Positions 25,135 through 35,975 of a stretch of 64,000 nt of DNA are shown here, in pieces. Position numbers and translations under genes: made by a program. The stretch's first letter is position 1; each line of letters opens with the position of its first letter. The notes beneath the pieces were generated by a model that had not been told where the DNA came from, searched no databases, and saw only the letters and a program-made list of their open reading frames with translations. Origin of the DNA: Delphinapterus leucas. Taxonomy: Eukaryota > Chordata > Mammalia > Artiodactyla > Monodontidae. Location: positions 1,427,498 through 1,491,497 of the forward strand of contig NW_022098092.1 in the NCBI RefSeq assembly GCF_002288925.2, given 5' to 3'.

Positions 25135-25330
25135 GAGTGCTTTCTGTGGGCTGAACACTCTTACAACTTATTTGGATTATTTGATGTGATCCTTACCAAA
25201 ACCCATGAAGATAATGCTATTATCATGTCATTTTGTGGGTAAGTCACCTGATACTCAGAGAGCTTAATTAACTTGCCTAAGGGAACACAGTCGAGTCCTA
25301 GCCTGGAGACCATTTTGTCCAACTCTAAAG
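25135..25330 (-). repeat. MIR SINE, antisense
   Basis: Antisense MIR order: gagtgctttctgtgggctga, gatccttaccaaaaccc, gctattatcatgtcattttg and cttgcctaagggaacacag. Confidence 0.7.
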
Positions 25331-25994
25331 TTGGTGCACATTATTCCACTGTGTGCTACTGCTTCTTTGCATCTTAACAGTGCCAAGCCAAGTCCTAAGT
25401 GCAGTTCCTTAGGGCGTTTTCCATCTAGTGGTATATAAAGGCCTGAGTTAATGGTCGTAGGTTTATAGGTGGCTCTCTCAGCTCTCAGTGATGTTCCTCC
25501 TTTCTGTTTTGCATACCTTGCCCAGGTAGTTGCTTTCCTGGTAGTTGTCTTCAGACACCATCGTTCCCTTTTGAAATCTTTGGCTGTTGTCACCAGCAGC
25601 TAAGTTTTTGGATTTAAGTTTCATACTAAATTCTCTGCCTGCTGCTTAGTTAAAATGGCTCTCTCAACACTCATAAATCAGAGTAGCAGACTCCTTTAGA
25701 GCAACTTATACCTTTCTTCTTTGTAGGGGCAGTAGTTTTTAAAGGAAAAATGTAGCTGCAGGGGCCAGTCCAGTCTGCTCTGATCATAACATTTAATAAT
25801 AGAATTAGCATATAAGTCTCAGCCATCTGCCAAGTCTCTTTTCCACCTGCCCACTTAGCACTTATCACTTTCTCTCTTCCCTCTTTTTCTCTTTCCCTTT
25901 ACCCTCTTATTTCCCAGGAGAGCAGCCTGCTCTTATAGAAGAACATATATTACTTTAAAGTAAAGCTCATATTGCACTTCTGGTGCCATGTTTC

Positions 25995-26135
25995 TTTGTT
26001 ATTTTAGCTTTGTGATCTTGGTCAGTTTATTTCATCATCTATAAAATAGAGTTAGCGATATATGCCTTGCCAGGACCATTGTAAGGATTAGAGATTATGT
26101 TTTTTAAGTCCCTGGCACAGAGAAGGTTCTCATAA
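25995..26135 (+). repeat. MIR SINE fragment
   Basis: Sense MIR 3' half: ttgtgatcttggtcagttta, ttcatcatctataaaatag, attgtaaggattagaga and ccctggcacagagaaggt. Confidence 0.7.
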
Positions 26136-26194
26136 AACAAGAGCCCCTTTTTCCTGTGAATCCATTGCTGTGATTTAAATTGACAAGTATTTAT

Positions 26195-26350
26195 TAGCAT
26201 CTAATCTATGCTAGACTCTGCTGGGGATGGTGACGAGATCAAGACAAAACCCAGAATCTCTGAATTCAGAAGGTTGTGTGATGTAGAAAGGAGACTGACA
26301 TATAAACAAATAACAGAAATGTGCTAGGTGCAGAGGTATATATAAAGTGC
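26195..26350 (-). repeat. L2-like fragment
   Basis: Text of the type ctatgctagactctgctggg and cagaaggttgtgtgatg, with gagactgacatataaac, matches a common L2/MIR-era pattern. Low resolution. Confidence 0.4.
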
Positions 26351-26779
26351 TATAAGCAATTAATTCCTTTTCCAGCCCTGTTTGTGGAGTGGTTTCCAAG
26401 TATTTCTTTTGGGAAAAATCCTTGGTAGTCAAGATGGGTAATAAATAGAAAGAGAGAGAGAGGGAAAAAAAAAAAAACCTTAGAGGTTTCTGTAATCAGA
26501 GATGCAAACATTTTAAGAATTGATTTCAGCAAGGCACTTGATAAAATCTCTCATAAAGTCCTTGTACATAAGATGGAGAAATGTGGGCTGGCTGATAGAA
26601 TAGGAGGTGGATTTTGAAGGTGGTTATACGACTATGTCCAGGATGTTTTTCTCCTGCAGTACTTTATTTTTATTTATAAAATCTCTGGGTTGGAGGGAGC
26701 CTTAGAAATAGATCATCTACTCTAACTTGTGTCTAAGACCTTGCTGTAACCTGATCTCTTTTTCTCCCTTTGAATTTTT

Positions 26780-27134
26780 TTTTTCATACCCATGATTCAT
26801 TTATTTTTTAACTGGAAGTTTGTGCTTCTTAATCTCCCTCACCTATCTCTCTCCTCCCCCCACAGCCGCCACCCCCCACCTCCCTGGCAACTACCTGTTT
26901 GTTCTCCGTATTTACAACTCTTTCTGTTTTGTTATGTTTGTTCATTTGTTTCACTTTTTATATTCCACATATAAGTGAAATCATAGTATTTGTCTTTGTC
27001 TGACTTATTTCACTTTGTATAATACCCTCTAGGTCCATCTATGTTGTTGCAAATGGCAAGATTTCTTTTTTTATGCCTGAGTAATATTCCATTGTGTGTG
27101 TGTGTTTGTTTGTGTGTGTGTATATATATGTATA

Positions 27135-27188
<54 letters not shown>

Positions 27189-27326
27189 CTCTTCTTTATC
27201 CATTCATCTGTTGATGGATACTTAGGTTGCTTCCATATCTTGGCTATTGTAAATAATGCTGCAATGAACTTGTGGCACATATATCTTTTCGAATTAGCGT
27301 TTTATTTTCTTCAGGTAAATACTAGG
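26780..27326 (-). mobile_element. L1 3' UTR fragment, antisense, with microsatellite
   Basis: Antisense L1 3'-end text: tccacatataagtgaaatca, tagtatttgtctttgtctga, gtaatattccattgtg and tggctattgtaaataatgct. It contains a TG/TA repeat and is followed by a SINE. Confidence 0.8.
27094..27185. repeat. Compound TG/TA microsatellite
   Basis: About 92 bases of TG repeats followed by TA repeats. It replaces the short TGTATATATG of the L1 sequence it lies in. Confidence 0.95.
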
Positions 27327-27339
27327 CCTTTTAATTTTT

Positions 27340-27546
27340 TGTGTGTGTCTGTGTGATACGCGGGCTTCTCACTGTTGTGGCCTCTCCCATTGCGGAGCAC
27401 AGGCTTCGTATGCGCAGGCTCAGCGGCCATGGCTCACGGGCCCAGCCGCTCCGTGGCATGTGGAATCTTCCCGGACCGGGGCACAAACCCGTGTTCCCTG
27501 CATCGGCAGGCGGACTCTCAACCACTGTGCCACCAGGGAAGCCTGC
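27340..27546 (-). mobile_element. Short cetacean-type CHR SINE
   Basis: An antisense copy whose usual T-run tail is replaced by GTGTGTGTCTGTGTG. The target duplication CCTTTTAATTTTT lies at 27327-27339 and 27547-27559. Confidence 0.92.
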
Positions 27547-27724
27547 CCTTTTAATTTTTAATTCAGTAGTACAGAAAACTATATAGTGAAAAATATGCCT
27601 GCCTCCTCTTCCAGTCCCCAGGTGTCCCTGTCATCCTCCCTAGAGATAAGACATTATTAATAGTTGCTTCTGTGTATGATCATGTTTTATTATATGTATC
27701 TCTTTACACCTTGTATTATAGTTA

Positions 27725-27850
27725 TTTGAATGTATGTGCTGTCTCCCTTAGTAAATTGTAAGCTCCTTAAGAGCAAGAACCATGCCTCATAATTTCCTAT
27801 ATCTCCCCAAACTTACACATTGAAGATTATCAATAAATACTTGCTTGATT
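27725..27850 (+). repeat. L2 3' end
   Basis: The L2 3'-end signature: gtaaattgtaagctccttaa, gagcaagaaccatgcctc and tcaataaatacttgcttgat. Confidence 0.75.
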
Positions 27851-28444
27851 AAGTATTTAAAGGAAATTTGGACTAGGGGAAGACAGGCTTCTCTGGTAAC
27901 ATGCCACAGTTTTCTGTGTCCTTGGCCATATCTTTAACAGTCATTTTTCCCCAGTGACTTGGATGAACATGTAGAAAGCATGCTTGTCATATATGCAGAT
28001 GACACAAAGCTGGGAGAGCTAATAACATCAGATGACAGAATCAAGACTTCACATGATCTCAACTGACTGGAATGTTCAACTGAAAAGAATAGGGATAAAT
28101 ATAAAGTCCTGTTAAAGGGGAAACATACCCAACAACTTAGTTACCCAAGTAAAGAATTAGGAGACCTGTCTTGATAACATTTTTGAAGATGATTTGGAAG
28201 GATAGGGGATAGATCTTAATTGACTTTACGCTCAGTTGAAGCCAGTAGAATACCAGGATTGTCAATAAAGTAAACACAGCCTTGGCTGAATTAGTAGAAT
28301 ATGAGTCCAGACAAAGCAGCTTGTGGTCCTTGTGCTCTCTTTACTGGTCAGACTGCTTGTTGGAATATTGGGTCCATTTTGAGGTGCCACACATAGAAGA
28401 CTGACAAATTGGGTTGTATGTAGAGGAGATTAACTAGGAAGGTA

Positions 28445-28620
28445 AAACATGGGTATAGGAATCAGACAGATCTAGACTGTTCTGGGTTCTTCTGACTAGT
28501 TGTGATAGCTTGGCAAAGTCAATTCCTTTGAGTTTGTTTTCATACGTTTAAAATAGGGCAGAATAATAATACCAATCTCCAGAGGATCATTAAAAGGATT
28601 AGAGCTACCCTAGGCCCTCA
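28445..28620 (+). repeat. MIR SINE fragment
   Basis: Sense MIR text: tgggtataggaatcagacag, ggcaaagtcaattccttt and cagaataataataccaa. Confidence 0.65.
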
Positions 28621-28961
28621 AAGGTTCTGCAGTCCAAGTCTTATTAGTGATTGGCTTAATGACTAGATATAGTACCTGTTTTGAAGGTGGTTACATTTTA
28701 GTGGGTCAGCCAACTGAGTAAAACCAAGATTGTAATGTAGCTTGTTAAGTGTTCAAAGAGCTGACTTGTGGAAAAGGGGGTAAACTTATTCATACAGCCT
28801 CCAGTAAATGCAGATTAAGCCAGAATTGTTGTGTAGCGGTAGAATGGGCTTACCTAGGAGGAAGTGAATTCTCCTCAGTGAATGGATATAGTTGAGACTG
28901 TTTAATCACTTGTCAGGGTTGCTTATAGAGGCATTTATATGAGTGGGAGGTTGGACTAGAA

Positions 28962-29200
28962 GGATAGGTAAACTATGGCCAGCCAGGAGTCAAATGTAGT
29001 TAGACATCTGATTTTATAAAGTTTTATTGGAACATACCACACCCAGTTATTTATAATGTTGCCTATGGCTGCCTTCCTGCTATAATGCAGAGTTGAGTAG
29101 TTATGACAGTTAAGGCGATGTGACATATCGCCTTCCAAGCCTAAAATATTTACTGCCTGGTCCTGTACAGAAAAATTTTGCTAACCCCTGGTCTAGGTAA
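28962..29200 (-). mobile_element. hAT-Charlie-type nonautonomous DNA transposon
   Basis: The order gtaaactatggccagccagg, ataaagttttattggaacat, ctatggctgccttcctgcta, agcctaaaatatttactgcc and tttgctaacccctg is that of a common mammalian MER-type hAT element. It is near full length. A decayed relative is at about 6730-6805. The exact family is not assigned. Confidence 0.7.
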
Positions 29201-30007
29201 ATGCTTCACAACCTAAATTATTTTGTGAACTGATAAGCTTTCTAAATTCTCTGTCATGGGGATGTCAAGTGTCAGGAGGGACAAAGGCAATATTTGAAGT
29301 GAGATGGTCACAGTTCTTCTTGTTAACTCCAAGGAATGAAGACTGGAAAACAGTTGGTTAATTAACTTCCAAGACCCTTTAAGAGAGTATGATTTGATAA
29401 ACAGACACCTTTTGCTATGAGAAAAGTATTTGTATGCCACTTGGACTAAAGTTGTCTATACCCACTAGAATTAGGAGGTGGTCCTATTGTAGTGGAAAAG
29501 ACTGGTTGTGTTAACTGTTCTGAGCTCTCATTTTCTCACTTGTAAATGGAACACTTTTCAGTTTTGTAAAGATTGGAGCTAATGTAGGCACTCAGATTTA
29601 GCTGTCATTGCTATATATCATAAAGCATCTTATTGGAGTATATGTGTCACAAAGACAGAGTTTTCAATGGTAAAGTATAAATCCTTCCCCCTAGTGCTGC
29701 AAGTTAGGATAGTACACAAAAACCTTTCTTGGTGTGGACTAGATCTTTAGATCTAATGGCAAGTAGAGGAAAAATAGATCTCATTAGCAAATATGGGAAT
29801 ATCTTGCTGCTGGCAGTTTCAGTCCATATTATGCAAGTAATATTCTCTGTACTAGAAAGGCAGAGGTTTCCCAGTCAGTCACCTCTCCCAGTGGAATAGG
29901 ATTTTAAACTTTTCTTCTTCAGGTACATTTTGTCTTTTATATTTAGAGTCTACTGCCAACTAACAGTTTTTCTTTTTTGTTTTGTTTCTTTTTGTTGTTG
30001 TTGAAAG

Positions 30008-30092
30008 TGTTGACTCGGAGACAAAAAGAGACTAAGAGAAAGAGCAAGAGTGACAGTGGGACAGCTGCTCAGATTTCCCTAGACATTGACAA
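30008..30092 (+). CDS. UIMC1: UIMC1 coding exon (fifth from last)
   Basis: This 85-base exon follows a T-rich tract ending GAAAG and ends at a GTAGGT donor. It reads (V)LTRRQKETKRKSKSDSGT...ISLDID(K). It begins with two bases of a codon and ends with two bases of a Lys codon. The sequence links the missing first zinc finger to the second one in the next exon. Confidence 0.88.
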
Positions 30093-33000
30093 GTAGGTAT
30101 ACTGTGTTTACGGAGCTCTTGCTTATTAACACATACCATCACTTAGACCGAATAAGAGACCAATTTCTCTCTTACCCTGGGTTTCTTCGACCTGGCAATC
30201 ACTTTGTTGCTTTAATGCCTGTATTTCTTTTTCATATTCCCAGTTTATGTCAGCATAAGTGGGTGGCCTCTGTATCCCTTTTTGTTACTCTGAAAAGACC
30301 CTGCCACCCACTCCACTTCCACATTGCTCTTAGCTTTCTGTTTTCTTTGAATTTGCATATTGGTGTTTGGTGCTTTGGGGAAGCAGTGTGCTATTTTGCA
30401 ATGTAATGGTACAGAAGTTGAGTTGCAAGAAGTTGGGCAATATTGAGGACTTCCTTGGGTTGTGGGTTGCAGCTTGACTAAGAAAGCACATTCATTACAA
30501 AGGGAGGCAGGGGCAAGGGGTGGGTCAGGTATAAATGCTGCCTCCTGAAAGTAAAGACATCACCAACAATACATTAGAGCAGTTAGTCATTAGAAACATT
30601 TATCTTTGAAACACAGATCTTATCTTAGATCCTAAATTTCATGGCTGCCTTCCCTAATTGAGTTGAGCAGAGCTCCACTTGCTTCTTTTGGAATCCTTCT
30701 GTCATGCAGTCATTTTTCTAGGACTGTATTCATCACACTATTGCAGTAATTTTTTTCCTTTCGTTTTTGACATTTCTGTCTCCGTGGCTAGTCTGTGAGT
30801 TACTTGAAGGCAGATACTTGTCTTCATTCATGTTTATATCCCCGGCATCTAATAAAATGTGTGTGAGACAGCAATAACAATAATACGTGTTTGTTGAGCT
30901 CTTAATATTATGTGCCAGCCGCTGTGCTGGGTGGTTTATTTACTTTGTAACTATCACAATAGCTGATAAGGTAGTATTCTTTCTTTTTTAGAAATAGATA
31001 TAGAAACTGAAGAGAAATTATACGTAACTGGTTAAGATCATGTGGCCAGAACTGGCAAAGTCTACCTGACTCAAAAACTTATGCTTCTTTTACAGTGCTG
31101 CTGTCTCTCATGTAGTAGGGGGTTAATAAATGCTTTTTACATTAAATAATAAACCTTGAAAGGTACACTAGTGTAGCTTTTCTCATAAGTCAGAGTTTTA
31201 CTTGTATTCTCTCTAATGATTAATTACTTGAGAGACTTATTTCTCCTATTTTAAAGACCCTCCCAGAGAAATTTTTCCTTAAAGGCAATCTAAATCTTTC
31301 TGTAGTAACCGAATAGCAACGGCCAGAAGTAGAAGCTTTGGAAAGTTTTCTTTAGTTTCTTAAAACTAAGATGATTTTATGAGTCAGGCAGACCTGGCTT
31401 CTGACAGTTATTAGCTATAGGACTTCGAGGAGAATAGTACCTTCCTAATAGGGCCCACCAATTAATTGAGAAATTGTGTTTAAAGGGCCTTGTACCAGTT
31501 CTCACCACAGAGAAAATACTTCATAAATGTTCATTTTCTTCCTTTGTCTCCAGTGATTCCATTTTTACTGATGCCTAATAAACCTTACCTCAGGGACACA
31601 ATTTCCTCTCTTTCCACAAACTCTACGATTATAAAAAGATAAAAATAACTGTATATATGAAGTTGTGCAAAAGCCTCTGGCAGAACCACATGGTTTTAGT
31701 AACTTCCTAGTGGATGTTGCAGGTTGTAGAATTAAGGAAGTCAGCATATAGACGGACTTGATATACTAATCAGACAAGTTCATCTACCGTGGTAAAAATG
31801 TCATTTTGATCTAACGCTCTTGGTGTTCCCTTTTCTGTCTAAATTTTAACTTCCCTTTGAAGGAAACGATTACACTTAATTTGAGAAGAGTTTGACTGAA
31901 GTCTGGAGAGCAATTAGCATTGTTTGAGATAGTTAGAAGAGCTGATTTCATTATCATCCCACTGCCACAACAGCAGGGTAAGAGAAACAGCCAGGGAAAA
32001 CCACTAATCACTCAGTCCTTTTGATTGGCATTGGGTTAGTTTTATTGGCAATCCTGCTGAGCGAATCTGCTTTGGTTGACATGTCTTCTTCACGGAATAA
32101 CTTTAAGACATAAAAACACAATTTGAGACGTATCTAGGAGCACAGAGGCAAAAGCAAATCTTAAAACTGCCTTTTCTCTCTTTCTTCTGATTGGCTAGGA
32201 ATGAGAAGTGTTATCTCTGTAAATCCCTAGTCCCATTCAGAGAGTATCAGTGTCATGTAGAGTCCTGTCTCCAGCTTGCAAGAGGTGACCAAGGAGATGG
32301 GCCTGAAGAGGGTGATAGAGTATGCTCAGCTGTGGAGGGGAAGCGTCCACAACGGCTGAGGAACCCAAAGGTATGTGTGGAGTGTTTTAGGAAAGGTTAC
32401 CTAACCCTCCACAGTTCTGTTCTGGGCTTTTTTCCTCCCTCCTTCCTTCTTCTTCTGTTTATCTTGAAATAGGATTTGTGCTTTTTAAAATTATTTTTTC
32501 TTTTAATTAAAAAGTAATATATACTCATTGTAGAAAATATGGGAAGTTCAAAAAAAAGTATGAAGAATAGCGAAATTATCATCCATAAGTTAGTTACTCA
32601 AAGATGACATCTTCTAGTATTTTGGCCTATTTTTTTCTAGTCTTTTTTAATGCATGTTAATGTAATTGACACCATATTATATATGTACATATACATATAT
32701 GTGTACATACGTATACTTGTATGTGCATATGTATATATACACTTACAATTGTAACATAAACACCTTCCTGGGTTTATTTTTAAACTGTTTTTTAAATTAC
32801 TCTTAATGTTTGTATCACACAGTCAATTAACCGTTCTCATATTATTGGACATTCAGATTGTTTTCCAGTTTTTCTGTATTATAACGCTGTGTTTAAAACA
32901 TTAAATCAGTCTTTGTACCACTGATTATTTCCTTAGAATAGATTTCCTGAAGTGGAGCTCTTAGGGCAATGGGTATAAACATTAAAATCTCTTGAAACAT

Positions 33001-35676
33001 ACTGCCAGATTACTTTCCAGAAAGTATATCCAGTTGTATACCCACTGCCAGGAACATACAGTCAACTCTGTTGAACACCTCATGTGCCTAGCCTTATTAG
33101 GAAACTGTAGGATGTGGTCCTGGTCACTGGGAAGTTGTGCTTTCTGGGCTTTGTGATTAGAGATCAGGAAGAGCAAGTCTTGGCTTAGAGATCAAAGATA
33201 AAGCAGCAGCTCCATGTCCAAGGCTTACTGACATAGCAGTCACTGAACACTAAGATGGAGAAGCCATTATCTGTCATGATGAAAAAAATATATGAAGAAA
33301 AGTATGAAGAATCAGGGGAAATTATCTTTTCCTTATATGAATGGGGTGATGTTTAGGTGGTAATTTGGAGTTAGGGCTTACGGGTATGTGCTTATACCAT
33401 AGAGCTAGTTTTTTCTCTGTCATCGCTGCCTCTAGAAGCTAATTTGAAACTGTTATTTTCTATTTTAAATCTCTCCAAATCTATCATAGGTCAAAGGTTA
33501 CTGTTCTCTAATATGATCTTGGTGGAATGATTTGCCTTGACTCTGGTATCCATTCTTAGATATATTCTTGGCATAAAGACGTATTCTTTTAATCATATTT
33601 GCTTTTTTACTGTGTACCCTCGTTTATTAGAAAGCAAAAGACTTTCCTACAGCTGTACCCCTACACCTCTTCTCTCCTGGAGATAGGTGTGATCTGGGCT
33701 AAGGAAGTTGTATTTTAGACTCTCTGTGTAACCCTTTCATCTATTTTTCTCTGTCACAGGAAAAAGGCTTCAGTGAAGGCCGACTCCTTAGTCTCTTGGA
33801 ACAGTCTGAGTACAAGACTACAGGTGAGGATCCCAGGACCAGTTTTCTGAGCTTCTGTCTGAGGCCTTCTAGTAAAAATAGCCACTATCAACTCCCCTGA
33901 CTTTTTGCTAGAGTTATGTGGTTGCACATTTGACCCAGTCAGCCAGCCTTTGAGACTTGGTCTAGGTCATCTCTCCCTAAAGAAGATGAAATACTCTGTC
34001 TTATTTATCATGTGTTTTGTTTCAGCCTCTATAAAGCTTGAACTTTCTACTTGCCTTTTGAACTGGGGAAAAAACATTTCCAAATCAGAGCGGAATGTGG
34101 TACAAGCCCTAAGTACCTCCTAAAGGAATAGGCATTGAAAACTAGTCATTACTGTCATCTCCTAATGTTTTGTGCATCATTCATGTTACCTTTAGCATAG
34201 TGTCTCAACCTCTGTTCCTGAGGGACTGTAGGAAGTAATTCTGTCTCTGTGCCTAATATTTAAGCAGGAGTAGAGTGGATTGTTTAAGAGCATTGCATAG
34301 AGTTAGTAATACCAACTTCATAGATTGAAAGGATTATATCTAGTAAAGCTCCACACATATTCCCTGACGTAAGTAGGTTCTTGATAAATGTTAGCTGCCA
34401 TTATTACTGTTGTTGTTGTTAATAGTTGCTATTGTTAAAATTTACTAGATGTAGGTGGAAGAGGAACTTTTGCTTAGGTCTGGTGAGATTTGCTTCCCAT
34501 CTAGTTCTAATAGTTCATTCCCAACAAGCAAATCTGTTGTGCCTTCTGATGACTATAAAAAGGCAGCCTCTCTGAGCCCCATAGCCTGCTGCCTTTAGGT
34601 CAGCAGGCTGTGAATCTCTTCAGGTAGCAGATTTCCCTTGGCAACTCCTTGTTCCTCAAGTCCAGATTTGAAGTAGATTTATTCAGTGGTTATTCATTCA
34701 AAAGTGTTTACCTCTGTACTTTTGCAGGTAAGCCTGTTGGATGCTAATGCTCACATTCCATTGGTCTGGGGATTGGGGATCTGAGCTACCTGGATAAGCC
34801 TGATGAAGAGCAGTGCCCAGAACATAGGAAGCACACGATCAGTGAAAAGTGTTATGATTACAACACCACTAACAACATTATTACTTTTTCTGTCCTATCA
34901 CAGATGCAGAGATAAAGACCAAGTTTTCAGAAACAGGAACCTTCAGGTGAATTGGGGTGTGCATTGAAGTGTGGCTGACAGCAGTTCTAGAAAAGTACAG
35001 CCCTGGTCCTATGTTCTGTGTATAGTGTGATATTCAAACTGTTGAAGTAGAAAACTGTGGAACTGTGTGACTGCTCTCTGTATAACTCTGTGCCTGCCAT
35101 ATATCTGGGCTGAGAATTGGATAACTACCTCCAGTTCATTCATGGTGTCAGAACAAGCAGAGGAAAAGCTGTCTTACTCCTCTTTGCCTCTCTATCCCCA
35201 CCCAACCCTTGTCTTCTGACTTAAAATTCAAGCAGCTTGGGAATTTGGGTCTGAATCCTCATTTCTTTACTGCCCAACTGTGTGGCTTTGGGTATATGAT
35301 TTACCCAGTGTCCTCATCTGTGAAAGGGAAATGATAGTACTTATCTGATTGGATTATTCCAAAGATTACATGAACTAATAGAATATGTAAATACCCCTGG
35401 TACACATACTTAGTGCTTATTAGTAGGTGTATATTGAATTCTGATTTTTTTCTCCTTCTCTCTAGGGTGACTTCACCAGGGGTAGAAGAGGCAGGTTGCA
35501 GCAGAGAGATGCAGAGTTCCCCTGCACATCTCGACTTAAATGAGTCTCCCATCAAGTCTTTTGTTTCTATTTCAGAAACCACAGATTGCTTAGTGGACTT
35601 TAAAAAGCAGCTTACTGTCCGGTCAAGTAGCCGGACGCGGACCAAAGCAGGCAGAGGAAGAAGGAGGAAATCCTGA
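30008..35676 (+). CDS. UIMC1: UIMC1 (RAP80), C-terminal part, five exons, partial gene
   Basis: UIMC1/RAP80 is a nuclear protein that binds K63-linked ubiquitin chains at DNA breaks and brings the BRCA1-A complex there. Only the C-terminal 190 or so residues are here; the N-terminal ubiquitin-interacting motifs and the Abraxas-binding region lie upstream of the window. Joining 30008-30092, 32199-32370, 33760-33823, 34904-34946 and 35466-35676 gives one open frame ending in TGA. All introns are GT-AG and the phases are compatible. The second exon carries a C-X2-C-X11-H-X3-C zinc finger (CYLCKSLVPF..., then ...CHVESC). The tail matches the human C-terminus as I recall it, including GCSREMQSS, KSFVSISE, DCLVDFKKQ and GRGRRRK, but ends in Ser where human ends in Phe. 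Basic runs (TRRQKETKRKSK and GRGRRRKS) fit a nuclear protein. No frameshift or premature stop is seen. Confidence 0.93.
30770..30870 (+). repeat. L2-like 3' end
   Basis: Shows gtgagttacttgaaggcaga and atatccccggcatctaataa, the L2 3'-end pattern. Confidence 0.6.
30885..31110 (-). repeat. MIR SINE, antisense
   Basis: Antisense MIR order: ttgagctcttaatattatgt, cagccgctgtgctgggtgg, agaaactgaagagaaatta and aactggttaagatcatgtgg. Confidence 0.75.
31375..31530 (+). repeat. MIR SINE fragment
   Basis: Sense MIR text: gagtcaggcagacctggctt, ttattagctataggact and aaagggccttgtaccag. Confidence 0.6.
32199..32370 (+). CDS. UIMC1: UIMC1 coding exon with second zinc finger
   Basis: This 172-base exon begins with the last base of a Lys codon and ends on a codon boundary before GTATGT. 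It encodes NEKCYLCKSLVPFREYQ followed by CHVESC, a C-X2-C-X11-H-X3-C finger, and then an acidic linker (GDQGDGPEEGD). All four metal ligands are present. Confidence 0.92.
32371..33759 (+). other. UIMC1: UIMC1 intron with L1-like fragment
   Basis: The donor is GTATGT and the acceptor CTGTCACAG. About 32480-33060 reads as an old antisense L1-type fragment, interrupted by an AT/GT-rich tract at about 32683-32745. It resembles the copy at about 19980-20340. Nothing is identified in 33070-33750. Confidence 0.7.
32480..33060 (-). repeat. Old L1-type fragment, antisense
   Basis: Contains ttggacattcagattgtttt, cttagaatagatttcctgaa and ccagattactttccagaaag, typical of antisense 3' ends of old L1s. 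Confidence 0.6.
33760..33823 (+). CDS. UIMC1: UIMC1 coding exon (third from last)
   Basis: This 64-base exon lies between CTGTCACAG and GTGAGG and encodes EKGFSEGRLLSLLEQSEYKTT. Human has the near-identical EGRLLSFLEQSEHKTS. The exon ends after the first base of a codon. Confidence 0.9.
33824..34903 (+). other. UIMC1: UIMC1 intron, little repeat content recognised
   Basis: The donor is GTGAGG and the acceptor TATCACAG. A weak MIR-like stretch may lie at about 34280-34400. I see no other feature. Confidence 0.7.
34904..34946 (+). CDS. UIMC1: UIMC1 coding exon (second from last, 43 bases)
   Basis: This small exon encodes (D)AEIKTKFSETGTF(R). It corresponds to human DADIKSSETGAFR with slightly different spacing. 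Splice sites are CACAG and GTGAAT. It is too short to be found as an ORF on its own and is supported by phase agreement on both sides. Confidence 0.87.
34947..35465 (+). other. UIMC1: UIMC1 last intron with MIR
   Basis: The donor is GTGAAT. The acceptor is preceded by a TTTTTTCTCC-type pyrimidine tract and TCTCTAG. A sense MIR fills about 35230-35425. Confidence 0.8.
35230..35425 (+). repeat. MIR SINE
   Basis: Near full-length sense MIR: tgggtctgaatcctcattt, actgtgtggctttgggtata, gtcctcatctgtgaaaggg and ttagtgcttattagtagg. Confidence 0.8.
35466..35676 (+). CDS. UIMC1: UIMC1 terminal coding exon
   Basis: The exon starts with the last base of an Arg codon and runs to TGA at 35674-35676. It encodes VTSPGVEEAGCSREMQSS, then DLNESPIKSFVSISETTDCL, and finishes with TRTKAGRGRRRKS. 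The match to the human C-terminus is close along its length. Confidence 0.93.
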
Positions 35677-35975
35677 ATTTCTAGGGTCTAAAGGTTGACA
35701 AAACCATTAGCAATAGGGGTGGGCCATGTTCATTAAGCCTTAGTGGTCTCCAGTTCATTGTTATGCAAGTTTTGGCCCTGCAGTTTCTACCACCAGCACC
35801 CACTCAGTGTTCTGGTTTTTATGTTTTCTATAAGCTATACAGACAACTGTGTGTAGTATTCTGTTTTATAACAGTCTGTTTGAATTCACTTATGGTTAAA
35901 AAGAAAATTTAAATATATTTATCTATGTTTGTATGAAATTTTATTTCAATAAGATGGAGATTTTCCTTTTTTTCT
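35677..35975 (+). other. UIMC1: UIMC1 3' UTR with candidate poly(A) signal
   Basis: The sequence downstream of the stop is AT-rich. The best poly(A) signal candidate is the variant AATAAG at 35948-35953, followed by a T-rich stretch. No canonical AATAAA lies nearer. The exact end is inferred. Confidence 0.55.

Larger units (their letters stand above)
26490..28440 (+). mobile_element. Fossil CR1/L3-like LINE, reverse transcriptase region, interrupted
   Basis: Two blocks encode decayed reverse transcriptase motifs on the + strand. The first, from 26522, reads DFSKALDKISHKVLVHKMEK, matching the DFSKAFD(T/K)VSH region of non-LTR reverse transcriptases. The second, from about 27865, aligns with the VPQGSVLGP...SDLDE region (SDLDE survives near 27953), then YADDTKLG near 27990 and a degraded KCKVL region near 28095. 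Between them lie a younger L1 piece and a SINE. Stops and frameshifts are present. CR1/L3 is inferred from motif style. Confidence 0.6.
1..30007 (+). other. UIMC1: UIMC1 intron (interior and 3' part)
   Basis: No exon of any gene was recognised here. The upstream UIMC1 exon that should encode the first zinc finger (a CPLC...H...C module in the human protein) was not found by eye, so this is read as one intron of at least 30 kb. The content is almost entirely repeats, listed separately. Stretches with no feature I could name are about 750-1970, 2010-2690, 3840-4590, 5410-6040, 9570-10640, 19720-19970, 22570-23990, 24550-25130 and 29210-30000. Short ORFs in these parts look like chance. Their purine-rich, decayed texture, for example at 80-480 and 22600-23950, suggests very old unclassified repeats. 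Confidence 0.8.
30093..32198 (+). other. UIMC1: UIMC1 intron with old repeats
   Basis: This intron has a GTAGGT donor and a TTGGCTAG acceptor. It contains an L2-like 3' end near 30770-30870 and two MIR copies at about 30885-31110 and 31375-31530. No extra exon is apparent. Confidence 0.8.
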
